From Sporothrix humicola (lineage: Eukaryota; Ascomycota; Sordariomycetes; Ophiostomatales; Ophiostomataceae), in contig WNYE01000077.1 of assembly GCA_021396245.1 (NCBI GenBank), positions 124,001-188,000 of the forward strand: DNA of 64,000 nucleotides. Direction: 5' to 3'. Numbering within the stretch: the first letter of the stretch is position 1; each line of letters starts with the position of its first letter. The position numbers and the translations under genes were made by a program. Positions 11,742 to 22,083 of the stretch are shown piece by piece. Below the pieces are notes generated by a model. That model ran no database searches and was not told the DNA's origin. It worked only from the letters and a program-made list of their open reading frames with translations.

Positions 11742-13670
11742 TCACCCTTCGTATCGAACGACCGGCCGTCGACGCCGTGGCGACCGTCGTGGCTCCAGCT
11801 CGTCCCGTTCAACAATCTGCGCTTCGATAATGCTCTCGTTGGCGCCAGCACAAGAACTCTCGTCGGCTGCGGCCGCCGCTCCTTCGCTCAACAGCAGGGA
11901 CACATCCGCTATCGTCCGGCGTCGGCTGCAGTAGCTCACATCGCCTGTGAGTGAAGCCATCGTCGTGGTACCTCCACTGCCCACAAGCTGCGCTTCCGTC
12001 AGCCAGCCCGCCTCGACGGCAAATCGCACAATGTCCGTGGCACTGGGGAAGGACAGTACGGCCGGCGGCGCGTCGGGGCTCATGTGCACCCAGAGCTCGC
12101 GCGTGGCTCGGCGGAAGCTGGCCAGGTCTGCCTTTTCGCCGCAGAAATTGCGCACCAGGTACCCATACAGGTATGCCAGCCACAGGACGTTGGTGTATGG
12201 GCGGTATTCCTTCCACGAGATGGGCTTGTCGTCGGGTCCCAAATCGTACGGCGTGTTGTGGCATTCGGGCGGCAGATGCACGCGGTCGTCCTTAAGGAGG
12301 TGTGAGCGCATCTGCCGGTACACCTTGCACTGCTCGGCGTGGGTGCTTGTGAAGAGACTCAGGTCTTTTTCGAGATCGAAGGCAATGGGCTCGCCACGCT
12401 CGTCGTCGTCCACGTCTTCGGCGCGTGACAGACCGTAGTCGAGAATCGTAATGTCGAGGCCAGAGAAGCCAAACACAACGGGCGACTTGTCGTTGTCGTC
12501 TTTGGTCTTTGGCGGCCCAACTTGCCGCACACACAGGTTTCCTTCGTGCAAGTCGCGGTGCTCAAAGTTGATCTGGTCCTCGGCCCGTGCTAGTGCAATC
12601 GCCACGTGTAGAAACACGTCCCAGAGCTGCGACGCCGAGTCCAGCGACATATCCTCGAGTGCCCGTCCAGCATCCCCTAGTTCGATCACGAGAAACCGTG
12701 TATCGTCCAGATATCGGCTTGGTGAAGGGTAGAACTGCAGCCGGTCGGGGTCTTGCCGCTTCGCTCGCCGGTGGAACGTCTGGTGTGTCTCGAGAAGGTC
12801 CTTGGGCGCGCGGCCCTTAACAATGTAGCGCTCTTTGTAGACGACGAAGCCAGGAATGTCCGCCAGCCACTCGGAAATTGTGAGCTCACCGCGCAAGTCT
12901 TCTTCATCGTGCGGTTCCTCGTCAACCAGTCCTGACCGCACTTGAGCCTTTGTCTGCGCCTTGATGGGTGATGCGAGCCGAATTGCCTTGATAATGCTCG
13001 TTCCACGCTCGTTGGTGACTCGGTAGACTTCGGCGTAGGATGCTTCGGCAATCTTTTCGATTCTGTCCCCTAGAGGACACATATCGGCCCATGTGAGCAC
13101 CCGAAGGCCGGAGTCGATGCTGTCCTCATGGTAGTATGATTCGTCGAGTAAAGAGTCTTCGAGTGGCGCTTCTGGGGCAGTTTGAACTTCTGGTGCGGGT
13201 ACCAGTGCAGGTTCCGTCTCAGCATCAACTTCTTTCGCGATCGTCTCCTCTTCCGGTTGCTTGTCTTCTGTTTCTGCCTCTATTGATGACGGCTCGTCCA
13301 CCTGGGCTTTGTCGTCTGTGCTCTCCTTTTCTCGTATTTGTATCCTGTCTTCTATTTCTATAACCAGCTCTTTCTTCACTTCAAAGACGTTCTCTTCTGT
13401 CGGCTCAAAGTCAAAGTGGTCGAGAGTGAAGGCATCGTCGAGCGACACAAACGTCAGCTGCTCCGTGAGTTCGTCGAGGTCGTTTTGAACCTGACCAAAT
13501 CCGGCCTGGTTGAGACGAGTCCCGACGAGGTCCGTCTTTGTCGTAAACGGGTTCCGTCGCCGTCGATCGGTCGGACTGATTGGCAATTCTGTCTGGAACA
13601 GCATCGGCGTCGTCCTGGTGCTGGTCGTTCGCCGGCCGCTGTAGCCGCGGGTTGTTGTCGTGCGCGACAT
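11742..13670 (-). CDS. Haspin-like serine/threonine kinase
   Basis: A single 642-aa frame. The first ~200 residues are acidic and low in complexity. The kinase region follows: a Lys in IIKAIRL, the catalytic loop HRDLHEGN near residues 369-376, and the metal-binding loop LDYGLSR near residue 410. DYG or DYT instead of DFG, the long insert rich in Asp/Glu after it (AEDVDDDERGE), and the late NVLWLAYLYGYL helix are haspin features. Haspin kinases phosphorylate histone H3 Thr3 at centromeres in mitosis and help place the chromosomal passenger complex. The C-terminus is Arg-rich (EPRRSPRRRRP), which may serve as a nuclear or chromatin-binding tail. It is transcribed away from the DUF1682 gene with 755 bp between the starts. 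Confidence 0.9.
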   Translation of the reverse strand: MSRTTTTRGYSGRRTTSTRTTPMLFQTELPISPTDRRRRNPFTTKTDLVGTRLNQAGFGQVQNDLDELTEQLTFVSLDDAFTLDHFDFEPTEENVFEVKKELVIEIEDRIQIREKESTDDKAQVDEPSSIEAETEDKQPEEETIAKEVDAETEPALVPAPEVQTAPEAPLEDSLLDESYYHEDSIDSGLRVLTWADMCPLGDRIEKIAEASYAEVYRVTNERGTSIIKAIRLASPIKAQTKAQVRSGLVDEEPHDEEDLRGELTISEWLADIPGFVVYKERYIVKGRAPKDLLETHQTFHRRAKRQDPDRLQFYPSPSRYLDDTRFLVIELGDAGRALEDMSLDSASQLWDVFLHVAIALARAEDQINFEHRDLHEGNLCVRQVGPPKTKDDNDKSPVVFGFSGLDITILDYGLSRAEDVDDDERGEPIAFDLEKDLSLFTSTHAEQCKVYRQMRSHLLKDDRVHLPPECHNTPYDLGPDDKPISWKEYRPYTNVLWLAYLYGYLVRNFCGEKADLASFRRATRELWVHMSPDAPPAVLSFPSATDIVRFAVEAGWLTEAQLVGSGGTTTMASLTGDVSYCSRRRTIADVSLLLSEGAAAAADESSCAGANESIIEAQIVERDELEPRRSPRRRRPVVRYEG

Positions 13671-14425
13671 CTTTCAGTTTGTCGCGGCAATTCGTCGTGT
13701 CATAAAATTTCCATTAGGGCTGTGGAGGCAAGCTTTTGTTTGTTGAAGTGAAATGTCGAAATGTCGAAAGTTCGCGATACTTTACGCGTCGTTTACGTTG
13801 TGAATAGCTGCATTTCGCGGCAAGAAGCACCGACTAAACAGCGCCAAGTTGTCAAGGGCAACAACAGCCAATTGGCTCTTTTCTGTCAACCCAAAAGACA
13901 GAAGGCCCAGAGCCTCGAGGTGACCCACTTTTTGCCGTCCCATGCAAATGCACAGCACTCTGTCTGCACGCCTCGCGCCTCCACGCATGACAGGACCGTA
14001 TTACGTGACGCTAGTGGATTATTAGGGGGTGATACGCCACAGATTGGGGAAGGCGCGCAAGCGACAGCACGCAAAAAGGAAGGTCCCAGTGGACGGCTGC
14101 ACTCTGTGCGAGAGTTCCTTCCCCCAGAACTCGATGCCCCATCGCACAGACCAGGCCAGACAAAGAAATTGGTCGAACCCTTGGGAACCAGGCCAATTTC
14201 GAAATTCCACAACGAACCATCCAGCCAATCAATCAACCCAATCAACCAATCTAGCCCCAGTTGTCCTTTCATCTGTCTCTCTGGACGCTTGTCATCTCAC
14301 TGGAGCTTCTCCTCTTTCCTTTGTGCTCCTTTTTCTTCCATCGCTATCGACAAGTCGACAACCCGACAACTCATTTTCTCCCATTGAGTTATCCTCCCAG
14401 TCGTCATCCACAGCCCAAATTCATC
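13671..14425. promoter_or_regulatory. Divergent promoter of haspin-like and DUF1682 genes
   Basis: Contains a CCAATTGG palindrome near 13868-13875 and three CCAAT pentamers within 26 bp at 14225-14229, 14238-14242 and 14246-14250. A pyrimidine-rich leader at about 14250-14400 precedes the + strand start. CCAAT boxes bind the HAP/NF-Y complex in fungi; use here is inferred. Confidence 0.45.
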
Positions 14426-15933
14426 ATGGGTATCTTTGGCGGCAAGGCAGACGAGAAGCCAGTCGCCTCTGGCGATGCGGGTGCGTGAATTTCGAATAGG
14501 GGAGGTTGTGGAGATGGAATCAGAGATGGAGAAGGAGACGGAAAGGGGAGACGGTGATGATGATCCTCGATGAACACAGCTAACGCTCGCTCCTGCACAG
14601 ACTTTGCCGACTTCGCAGGCGTCCCCGACCCGGCCCCCGATGCTTTCGCCGCTGCTGGTGCCGCTGCCGGCGGTGCTGCTGCGCCCGCCGTCACGGCCGC
14701 TCCCTACACCAAGTGGTACAACGTGCACGAGCGCTACTCGCTCAGCGACTTCCGGATCGAGGGCATGATCTTTGGCGTCATGGCCATTGTTCTGCTGGTG
14801 CACTTTGTCGGTTCGCGCCTCAACCGCAGCAAGGCCCGCGCGTGGGCCAAGGCACACGCCAAGCTACTGGCCGGCGAGTTTGCGCTCGTCGGTTTTGGTC
14901 GCGTGCCGGCTGCCGTGACGGCCCAGGCTGCCGACGACGAGGCTGCCGCGCTCGAGGCCCTGGCCAGCGCCACGACGTCGTCGGACCCGTCCAAGCTGAT
15001 CAAGGAGAACTCGCTGTTTGAGTACTCGTCGTACGCCTCGGGCCGCCAGAACGTTGCCTTTGTCGACACGAAGCTCAAGCTCGTCAAGCGCTTCAACCCG
15101 TTCATGGTCGTCGCCGAGTACATTCTGTCCTTTTTCCTCGAAAGCATGCCCGGCCCCTCGGACACCCTGGAGGCCACCCTCTACCCCTTTGACGGCAAAG
15201 AGGCGCTGACCGTCGCTGGCGGCGCTGCCGGTGCCAACAAGAGCACGTACGACGGTTTCGTGTGGGCCATTGTCAACAAGGACCGCATGAAGGGCGTGCG
15301 CGACGACCGCTTCGATGTCTCGATCACTTTCACCAAGGACCACGCCAAGCTGCCCCCCTGGCTGACCGTCATGAGCGAGAGCGCCGAGATCACCGAGGCC
15401 CTGCTCACCCCCGAGCTCATCAAGGCCGCCGAGGTTGCCGGCGAGGCCCTCGACTACCTCATCATCTCTGACCAGCCCATTGAAAAGCCGACTACGTGAG
15501 TCCCCTTGTGTCCGTTTCAATATGCGGTCACTTTTAATTCTGTTACTGACTTCTTCCCAGCCTCGACGAGACCGTCCCCCGGAAGCGCGTCTTCCTCAAG
15601 TACCGCCTGCCCTCGAACAACGACTACGAGACCCTCCTGCCCATTTACTCCTACTTTTTGCGCTCCGCCGACGTCCTCGTCCAGGCCGCCCATCTGCGCG
15701 CCGAGGTCCTGCGCAAGATCAAGAACGCCCGCGAGGAGATTTCCAAGCAGATCCGCAAGGCCGACGAGGAGGAGAAGGCCGAGGAGCGTGCCCTGGAGCG
15801 CGAGCGTCTGCGCAAGCAGAAGCGCGACGCCGAGCTCAGCGCCCTCGACGCCAAGGCCCAGAAGAAGTACCTCGAGCGCGAGAAGGAGAAGGAGCTTCGC
15901 AAGGCTGCCAAGAAGCAGACCATGCGCGGTTAA
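14426..15933 (+). CDS. CCDC47-like ER membrane protein (DUF1682)
   Basis: Three exons (14426-14480, 14601-15495, 15561-15933) join in phase to 440 aa. An Ala-rich N-terminus is followed by one membrane segment at about residues 70-92 (GMIFGVMAIVLLVHFVGSRL), a globular DUF1682 domain (FNPFMVVAEYILSFFLESMPGPSDTLEA and SITFTKDHAKLPPWL are typical), and a highly charged coiled-coil tail rich in Lys, Arg and Glu over the last ~65 residues. In animals CCDC47 is part of the PAT complex at the translocon, which helps multi-pass proteins fold in the ER membrane, and the basic tail contacts the ribosome. The fungal member probably acts similarly. The ATG at 14426 is chosen because the first exon splices in phase from it and the leader upstream has no in-frame ATG. 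Confidence 0.9.
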
Positions 15934-16257
15934 GCAGACGAGAACAGACGCAAAGCGGGTGTTCTGTCATGCCCCTTCAGCGGCATACAATCTCGTGCTT
16001 GCGCGAGAGTACATACGGGGCGGATGTATATTGGGGCGTTGGTGAGGCAGCGGTGAGGTTATTGGGTTCTTTTTAGGGGCTCTTCTTGTTGTGTATTACT
16101 TTTTTATTTCCTTTTTTTCTCGATTCGTGTATCTGTTTAAATCACCTTAATCTTGTAATTTGAATCTGGAAAGGATAAAAGCAAGGGAAAGAAAAGGAAT
16201 AATAAAGAAAAATAAAAATAAAATAAATTTAAAAGCTTTCACAATCACAATGCTCCA
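15934..16257. other. Convergent intergenic region
   Basis: AT-rich 3' space between the DUF1682 and Ecm15-like genes, with several A-rich poly(A)-signal-like stretches. No gene is visible. Confidence 0.45.
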
Positions 16258-16731
16258 CTACTCCGTCTTCAGAATGTCCCGGACTCGCTTCACCTTGTCG
16301 GCGGCCGTCTGCTTCTTGTCCGTCCGCGTGCCCACGCGCATCGAGCTCTGCACCCGCAGCACGCCGCGCTGGTGCACCACAGTGTGTGCCTGTCCAATGA
16401 CCCGCATCACGTCGTCCCAGCTGCCTTCAACGGTCGTCCCGCTCGCGTGCATTGTCACCGTCAAGCCCGACGCCTGCAGCAGACGCTGCACCTCGGCCAC
16501 GTCCTCGGCCACAGAGACATTGCCAGTGCCGACCTACACGTGTTAGCTGCGGACATTGCTTCCATCCAAGGGGGGACCTACCGGAATCAAGCAAAAGTCG
16601 GCATAGCAGGCGGCGGGGGTGGGAACGGTAGAGTAGTCCATGGTGAAGGCGAAAGGGCGGGCAGCTCTTGTAATTAAAGGACGGGAAAGAGTCAACGGTG
16701 TCTGTAGAAGCTGCCGGCGTGCTAGAAACAT
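16258..16731 (-). CDS. ECM15: Ecm15/UPF0045 (MTH1187-type) protein
   Basis: Two exons, 16731-16582 and 16533-16258, with a 48-nt intron (GTAGGT donor, GCTAAC branch), give 141 aa. The conserved core has CYADFCLIPVGTGN, SGTTVEGSWDDVMRVIGQAH and VGTRTDKKQTA, the hallmarks of the UPF0045 family. Structures of this family show a ferredoxin-like homotetramer that binds a small ligand; some members bind thiamin or its pyrimidine part. From the first ATG there is a 30-residue Arg-rich extension with no acidic residues (FLARRQLL...TRAARPFAF) that looks like a mitochondrial presequence. A second ATG at 16641 would give a 111-aa form close to the length of yeast Ecm15. Both forms may be made. Confidence 0.85.
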
Positions 16732-17512
16732 TGTTCGACCGGCGTTGTGCAGCGAGTGTGGGTTGTTGTCTAAGATACTCTAGCTTCCGGTGGATGGTCG
16801 GAGAAATTCACTCAGAGAAGGTGCTTGTGTGTGTGTGTCTCGGCACTTAGCGTCATCTGCCCGCCCGTTTAAAATCGGGTTTATTCGAGCTTCTTGAAAA
16901 CGAAACACAGAACACAATGCACACCAGGCCTTTTGAATTCTTTCTCTAGTGCTGTGAGATATTCAGATTAACTCATAATTATATATCAAAATATATTTTA
17001 TGGCAAGTTTTTTTTTATAAAAAAAAGAATAAATAATAGAGAAAACTTTTGAATTTAATTTTTAGACAAATCTTATCATCATCATATCAAAATATAAATG
17101 GTTCGCTATTCTACCAATTGGCTTTCAATTTGTTCTCAAAGAAAAACTGTAGGACGATATCAAATGTGATCACATCGTCGCCAAACTTGTCGTGCTTCTA
17201 TGCTGGAGCCATTCGGCGCGGCATTTAACGGTGTTGTTATTTGGTTCGTCTCAAAATCGGACAAGAGACCGGCCATGAGTTGCCACGTGCTGGCACGTCA
17301 CAAAATTGCGACATGGGACGAGGCTGAGATTGAATGGCTGTGGAAACCTTATGTGGACACGGCTGGTGATCTCGACTCGGCGTAATTGCAATTGCTCGCT
17401 GAAAACAGATTGCATCGGATAGTGGCCTTGTCGGCGCGTGTCGCTGTTGTTTAAGAGTTCAAGCTATCGACCGTACACGTCAATGTCGTGCAACTGCCGA
17501 CCACTCAACTCT
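16732..17512. other. AT-rich intergenic region
   Basis: The stretch 16970-17110 is markedly AT-rich with T and A runs. A 61-codon open frame at 17200-17385 has no similarity I recognise and is most likely chance. Confidence 0.45.
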
Positions 17513-18085
17513 TCAAGGCCCCATGTCCATGCTGACCCGGCGCGAGTTGCACGGGCTGATCTCTTCGAAGCTGCCGCGCCACGGCTGCGAGGCGCCAAAC
17601 TTGATGCGGTAGGCATTGAGGCGGGTCTGGTGCCGCTGCGACTCGGTCATGTTGCTGTAGCGGAGGCCAGAGTCGTCGTTAAGGGCATGGTCGTGCTCTT
17701 CGTGGTCGTGGTCGTGATCCTCGAGAGTCGGGAGTTTGTTGCACTTCTTGCTCTGGCCGGCCATGGGGCAGTCAATGGTGCTGCCAATGCTGCCGTGTGT
17801 TTTGGACGACGAAGACGACGAGGGAGCGCCGGGGAGAGTGCGGACGCCCTTTGTAGAGGAGCTGCCCCGGCTGCCTGGTCCCCGGTCGCTGTAGCCCGAG
17901 ACGGACGTGCTGGCGGTTCTAGTGGACGTCTTGCTGCTGCGGAGGCCGAACGTGCGGCTCAGAAAGCTGCCGCTGTTGCTGCCACCGCCGGTAGAAGAAG
18001 AAATGCTGCTGTCGTTGCTGGCCATTGTGGAGGTGGAAGAGCCGGACTTGCGGACCACGCGGCTCCAGCGATCTCTGAACGTCAT
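17513..18085 (-). CDS. Uncharacterised Ser-rich protein
   Basis: A 190-aa intronless frame starting MTFRDRWSRVVRK. The N-terminus is basic and amphipathic, followed by a long Ser/Thr/Gly-rich disordered part, a His/Asp patch (EDHDHDHEEHDHA, residues ~125-140) and a more ordered C-terminus with MTESQRHQTRLNAYRIKFGAS and SCN/SRR-type phospho-acceptor motifs. There is no membrane segment or signal peptide. The two ends look conserved in character while the middle is filler, a pattern common in Sordariomycete signalling-related small proteins, but I cannot assign a family or function. The His/Asp patch might bind metal. Its upstream side (18086-18640) is purine-rich on the + strand, which is the usual pyrimidine-rich leader for a - strand gene here and supports it being real. 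Confidence 0.65.
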   Translation of the reverse strand: MTFRDRWSRVVRKSGSSTSTMASNDSSISSSTGGGSNSGSFLSRTFGLRSSKTSTRTASTSVSGYSDRGPGSRGSSSTKGVRTLPGAPSSSSSSKTHGSIGSTIDCPMAGQSKKCNKLPTLEDHDHDHEEHDHALNDDSGLRYSNMTESQRHQTRLNAYRIKFGASQPWRGSFEEISPCNSRRVSMDMGP

Positions 18086-20916
18086 TGTGAAAAAGAGAGG
18101 AGAGGAGAGGAGACGAATTGAAAAGCGTGGGAGTGTTGTATAGAAGAGACGAGGTAAAGTATGCCGGGGTGATCGTCAATGGCTGCCTATTGTAGCAGTC
18201 GATGTAATGTTGTAGAAGAGGGCAATTGTCATCAAAGGCGGGAGGTATTTCTGGAAGAAAATAGGAACAAAAAAAAAATAAAGAAAGAGGAAGAAGAGAC
18301 GAAAGACGCTTGTATAACACCAGCCTGCTGCTTATGTGTTCGTCTAGTAGTTATTTTTGTCTCTTTTGTTGTCTTGCTGTTCTGTTTTGTCTTGTTCGGA
18401 CTGGCGAGGCGGACAGATGTGAGACCTTGTAAGACCTATTGAGACTTCGGAGGCTCGGGAAGGATGTGGGAAACAAGATCTGAGATCGGACCGTGGGATG
18501 GGGTCTGTGGAATATAAGAGGCGATGCAAAGGAAGGAGCGAAAGAGGGAAAGAGGAAGGAACAACAAGAAAAGATCGAAGGCGAGGAAAGAGGGAAAGAA
18601 GTAAAGATAAAAACGTCAAAAGGAAAGAACGAGCTACACTACGAGTTCTTTCGTTCTTTCCAGCTCTTTTTGTCTACAATCGCTTTTTCATTTCTTTCAC
18701 CTTGAACAAATGTCTCGCCCTACTCAGTCCCTGTCTCCCAACCTCTTTCCCTCTTTTTGTCTGCTCTTTCCCTCAATCTTGGTTGTTCGCCCTCTGCATC
18801 GGACGGACCGCCGGCCAGACCTGCATAGGCCCGCACTTTCTGGAAACGAGCTACGCCCTAGGTCCTTCTCTTTTGGGACAAACGTGGGGACTCCACGAGA
18901 GACGAGAAGGAAAGAGGGGACGAGTAGAGGCTCCAGAAGGAAAGAGGAAAGCGAGAAAGAGGCGAAAAAGAACGGTGTGAGAGAAAGAGGGAAGGGAAGG
19001 AGAGACCAAGAGACATGCCAACCGCCCTCTGTTCGTACTGTGTAGCGGCTATGCCGGCGTGGTTGCATGGCCTACGGCGATATGCGCCTGCCACTGCACC
19101 TGGAACTGGAGTACTCGGTATAGCGTCGGTGAAGCGTCTGAAGCGTCCAAAGTGCCTGGAACGTGTGTACAACAATCGTATGCTTTGTGTGGTGAGACAA
19201 GACACACCAGTGCTGCTTTTCTTTGTACCTCTGCAGCCTAGTGGAACTTGGAGGCTTGGGGCGAGACGAAAAGAGGTGCTAGAGATACTAGAACCGCTAG
19301 AGGCGCCAGTGGAAAGGTCCACATCGCTATTCGGTGGACAAAAGAAGAGAAAAAGAGAAGAAAAGAAGAGACGAAGGTGAGGCAGAGAGAGAAAGAGACA
19401 GTGCCGGAGGAGAGGAGGCACAGTGTGCAGGAAAGTCCCTCGTCTGCCATCGACTTGATCAAGACTTGCAACAAGACTACAGAGACTACAGGGACTACCC
19501 ACCAACTATCAGACGCTCGCCACTTGCTGGTGGATGGATTGGAAACGTTCGATGCAGCACTAGGCTCAACAGTTGTGGAAAAAGAGGCGACAATCAGGTT
19601 CCCCTGGCGCCTTTCAGGGTAGCAGAGTACAAGATACAATAAAAACGAAAAGAAGAGGCACAGGTTGGACGTTGCAACGGCCTGTCATCGGAGATGTAAA
19701 AAAGGGCGGGTTCTGAAGGGTCTGAATGGAGAGCTCGGACGAGGGTGGATCTTGACTTGACGGCCGTGGAGGCATAAGATGTAAGCAGAGCCGCTCGGCA
19801 GGCAGCGTCGGGTGGCGGCATACGAGTACAGACATGAGATGACAGGCAGCAGAAGACGTAGAATGTTGAATGTTGGATTTCGTTGAAAGCCATCTTCAGA
19901 CAAATTCGAGTGCAAGGCAATGTACGACGTATGGCTACACACAGCATGGCCGCCACAAGGCAAGTACGATCCTGTTCATTCAGGACAGAAAGAAGAAAGA
20001 CTGATCTGCCCGTTCCTTCCCTCTGGGCTGCCCGCCAATTGTCGATCTTGGCGCCGGGGAACCCGGACACAAGGATAGATTCCACGCCTTTTGAGGCGTT
20101 CCTTTTCTTGGGAATTGTCCTTTTGTTATCCGCCTGGTCCTTTGGTAATATTGCAGCGTTCTTTTGAAAATACGCCGTATAAGGTAATATCTCGAAAGGC
20201 TGGCTCGCTTTTCAGGAACAGAGAATGACGTTGGAGGCGTCTTTGCTCAATGCACGAGATTGGAATCCGTATCGTAAAAATGTTCATGTGGCTAGACCTC
20301 GCCTTCTCTGAAAATGACGAGAACACGAGCCACACTATCACCTCATATTCTCGTCTTCATGGCCTCGTAATGACGTCTGCTCTTGAGACTCGCTGATCTT
20401 TCATTGTCTCTTGCAAGACGATATTGGGGAAGCGATGCTAAAAATGGAAAGAATGTGCTGTGCTGCTGACGAACTACTGTTGTGCCAGCGCTGTTTTGGG
20501 GCAAGGTGCGCTGGAAACTGGCCTGGCCGGGCCTAAAATTACTAGCTTCCAGGCCCCTTCAGGCCCAGGACTAACCCAGAAGCGGCACTTTGGGGAAGGT
20601 GCTAATGCCTGCCCGTATCGCTCTTGCCCAGATGTCAGCCTTTCGAGACGGCGACCAATCAGTGAGCACCCCCAGCTTCGCTCTTTCTCCCTTTTGCGAC
20701 ACTTGGCACGCGAATTGAAGCTCCACCCCACGACGACCAACAAAGACAGAGACAGCGAGACGGAACGCCAGAAGACAGCACGGCGCAAGGGCAGCCCCGA
20801 TTCACCGACCATTACGTCTTGACGTCTTTACGCACTGCACCTTGTTTACTTTTCCCTTTTCCATCGGTGCCCTAGTTATTGGTCCCTTTGCCCTCTTGTA
20901 GGGCCGCCTGTGCGAC
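18086..20916. other. Long intergenic region
   Basis: Divergent space of 2.8 kb. Positions 18230-18640 and 18890-19010 are purine-rich. A CCAAT box lies near 20653-20657 upstream of the Arl3 gene, and an acceptor-like CTCTTGTAG just before its start hints at a 5' UTR intron. Open frames up to about 200 codons occur on both strands but are low in complexity and overlap each other. Confidence 0.45.
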
Positions 20917-21702
20917 ATGTACCACCTGGCCAAGGGCCTCTATATGCTGGCCACAAGCAAGGAGGGTAAGTCGTGATGGCTGTGACGGCAATGGAAATAC
21001 GTGCACGTACTGACGGTACTGACGGCTGCAGAATACTCGGTCATCCTCCTCGGCCTGGACAATGCCGGCAAGACCACCTTCCACGAGCAGGTCAAGGCCC
21101 TCTTTTCGCCCGAATCAAACGCCGAGCCAAAACTCCAGACCGTCCCGACTGTCGGCCAGAATGTCTCGACGATCACTCTGCCAGACATGTACATGAAGCT
21201 CTGGGACGTCGGTGGCCAGCTCAGCCTGCGCAAGCTGTGGCAGAGCTACTACCAGAGCTGCCACGCCATTGTCTTTATCATCGACAGCACAGACATTGGC
21301 GACGGCCTCTTGGATTCCGTGACAGCGCCAGGGCCGCCGGGGGCGTCTGCAACGGCGTCCGCTGAACCTTCTCCGTCCACTTCCGGTGATGGCCCCGTCG
21401 AGGCGACACGGCTGGACGAGTGCCGCGCTGTCCTGGAAGACGTGCTCCAGCATTCCGATACCGAGGGCGTGCCTCTGCTGATTCTGGCCAACAAGCAGGA
21501 CCGCGAAGACTGTGTCGAGGTTGTGCGGATCAAGGAAGGGCTGGTCAAGAAGGTGTTTGAGGGCGACAAGGCATCTAGTATCCGTGACTCGCGCGTGCTG
21601 CCCGTCTCGGCGTTGACAGGAACCGGTGTTCGGGAAGCCGTCGAGTGGCTGCGGTCGCGCGTCAAGTGGAACAAAGAGTCCCGGCCGCCAGTCATGCGGT
21701 AG
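20917..21702 (+). CDS. ARL3: Arl3/ARFRP1-type small GTPase
   Basis: Two exons, 20917-20965 and 21032-21702, joined in phase across a 66-nt intron, give 239 aa. Start MYHLAKGLY matches the acetylated N-terminus of yeast Arl3 in place of a myristoylated Gly. Nucleotide motifs are GLDNAGKT (residues 24-31), PTVGQNV in switch I, WDVGGQ in switch II and LANKQD. The C-terminal ALTGTGVREAVEWL and RPP ending match the family. Arl3/ARFRP1 works at the trans-Golgi, where it recruits Arl1 and GRIP-domain tethers. Unusual is an insert of roughly 35 residues rich in Pro, Ala and Ser between FIIDSTD and RLDECR, where yeast has almost nothing. It stays in frame, so it is probably a surface loop. Confidence 0.93.
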
Positions 21703-22083
21703 TCGCGACAATGGCGGCGACGATTTGTTCTTTTTGGTTCTTCATATATTTTAGCGCTTTTATCCCTTTCATACTTTTCATACTTGTTCACCAGCGACCT
21801 TCCTCTGTATATAGAATTTCCCTTATTATATCCCGCTCCACATGTGGAGAGTACGTCGGTTATGACTGAATTTTGGTTGATTCTTTTGATATTGGCTCAT
21901 TGGTCCATTGGTCCATCCGCTCCTTTTTTCTATGCCATTTGCCTCTTGAATTTTGTGTCGCCATGTGCTATATTACAGGGTATCATTACGTCGTGTTATA
22001 TGCGCTGTCTATCCAAGACAGTCGATGCGTTCTACCTCCCTTGGCTTCGTTCTATCTCTTCCACCTTCAGCTGACCATCCCCC
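21703..22083. other. Convergent intergenic region
   Basis: T-rich 3' space shared by the Arl3 and Rrp45 genes; no gene is visible. Confidence 0.45.

Noticed and set aside
18858..19505. A ~215-codon - strand frame in the long intergenic region
   Set aside because: Phe/Leu/Ser-rich translation of purine-rich DNA on the other strand; overlapping frames on both strands are equally long.
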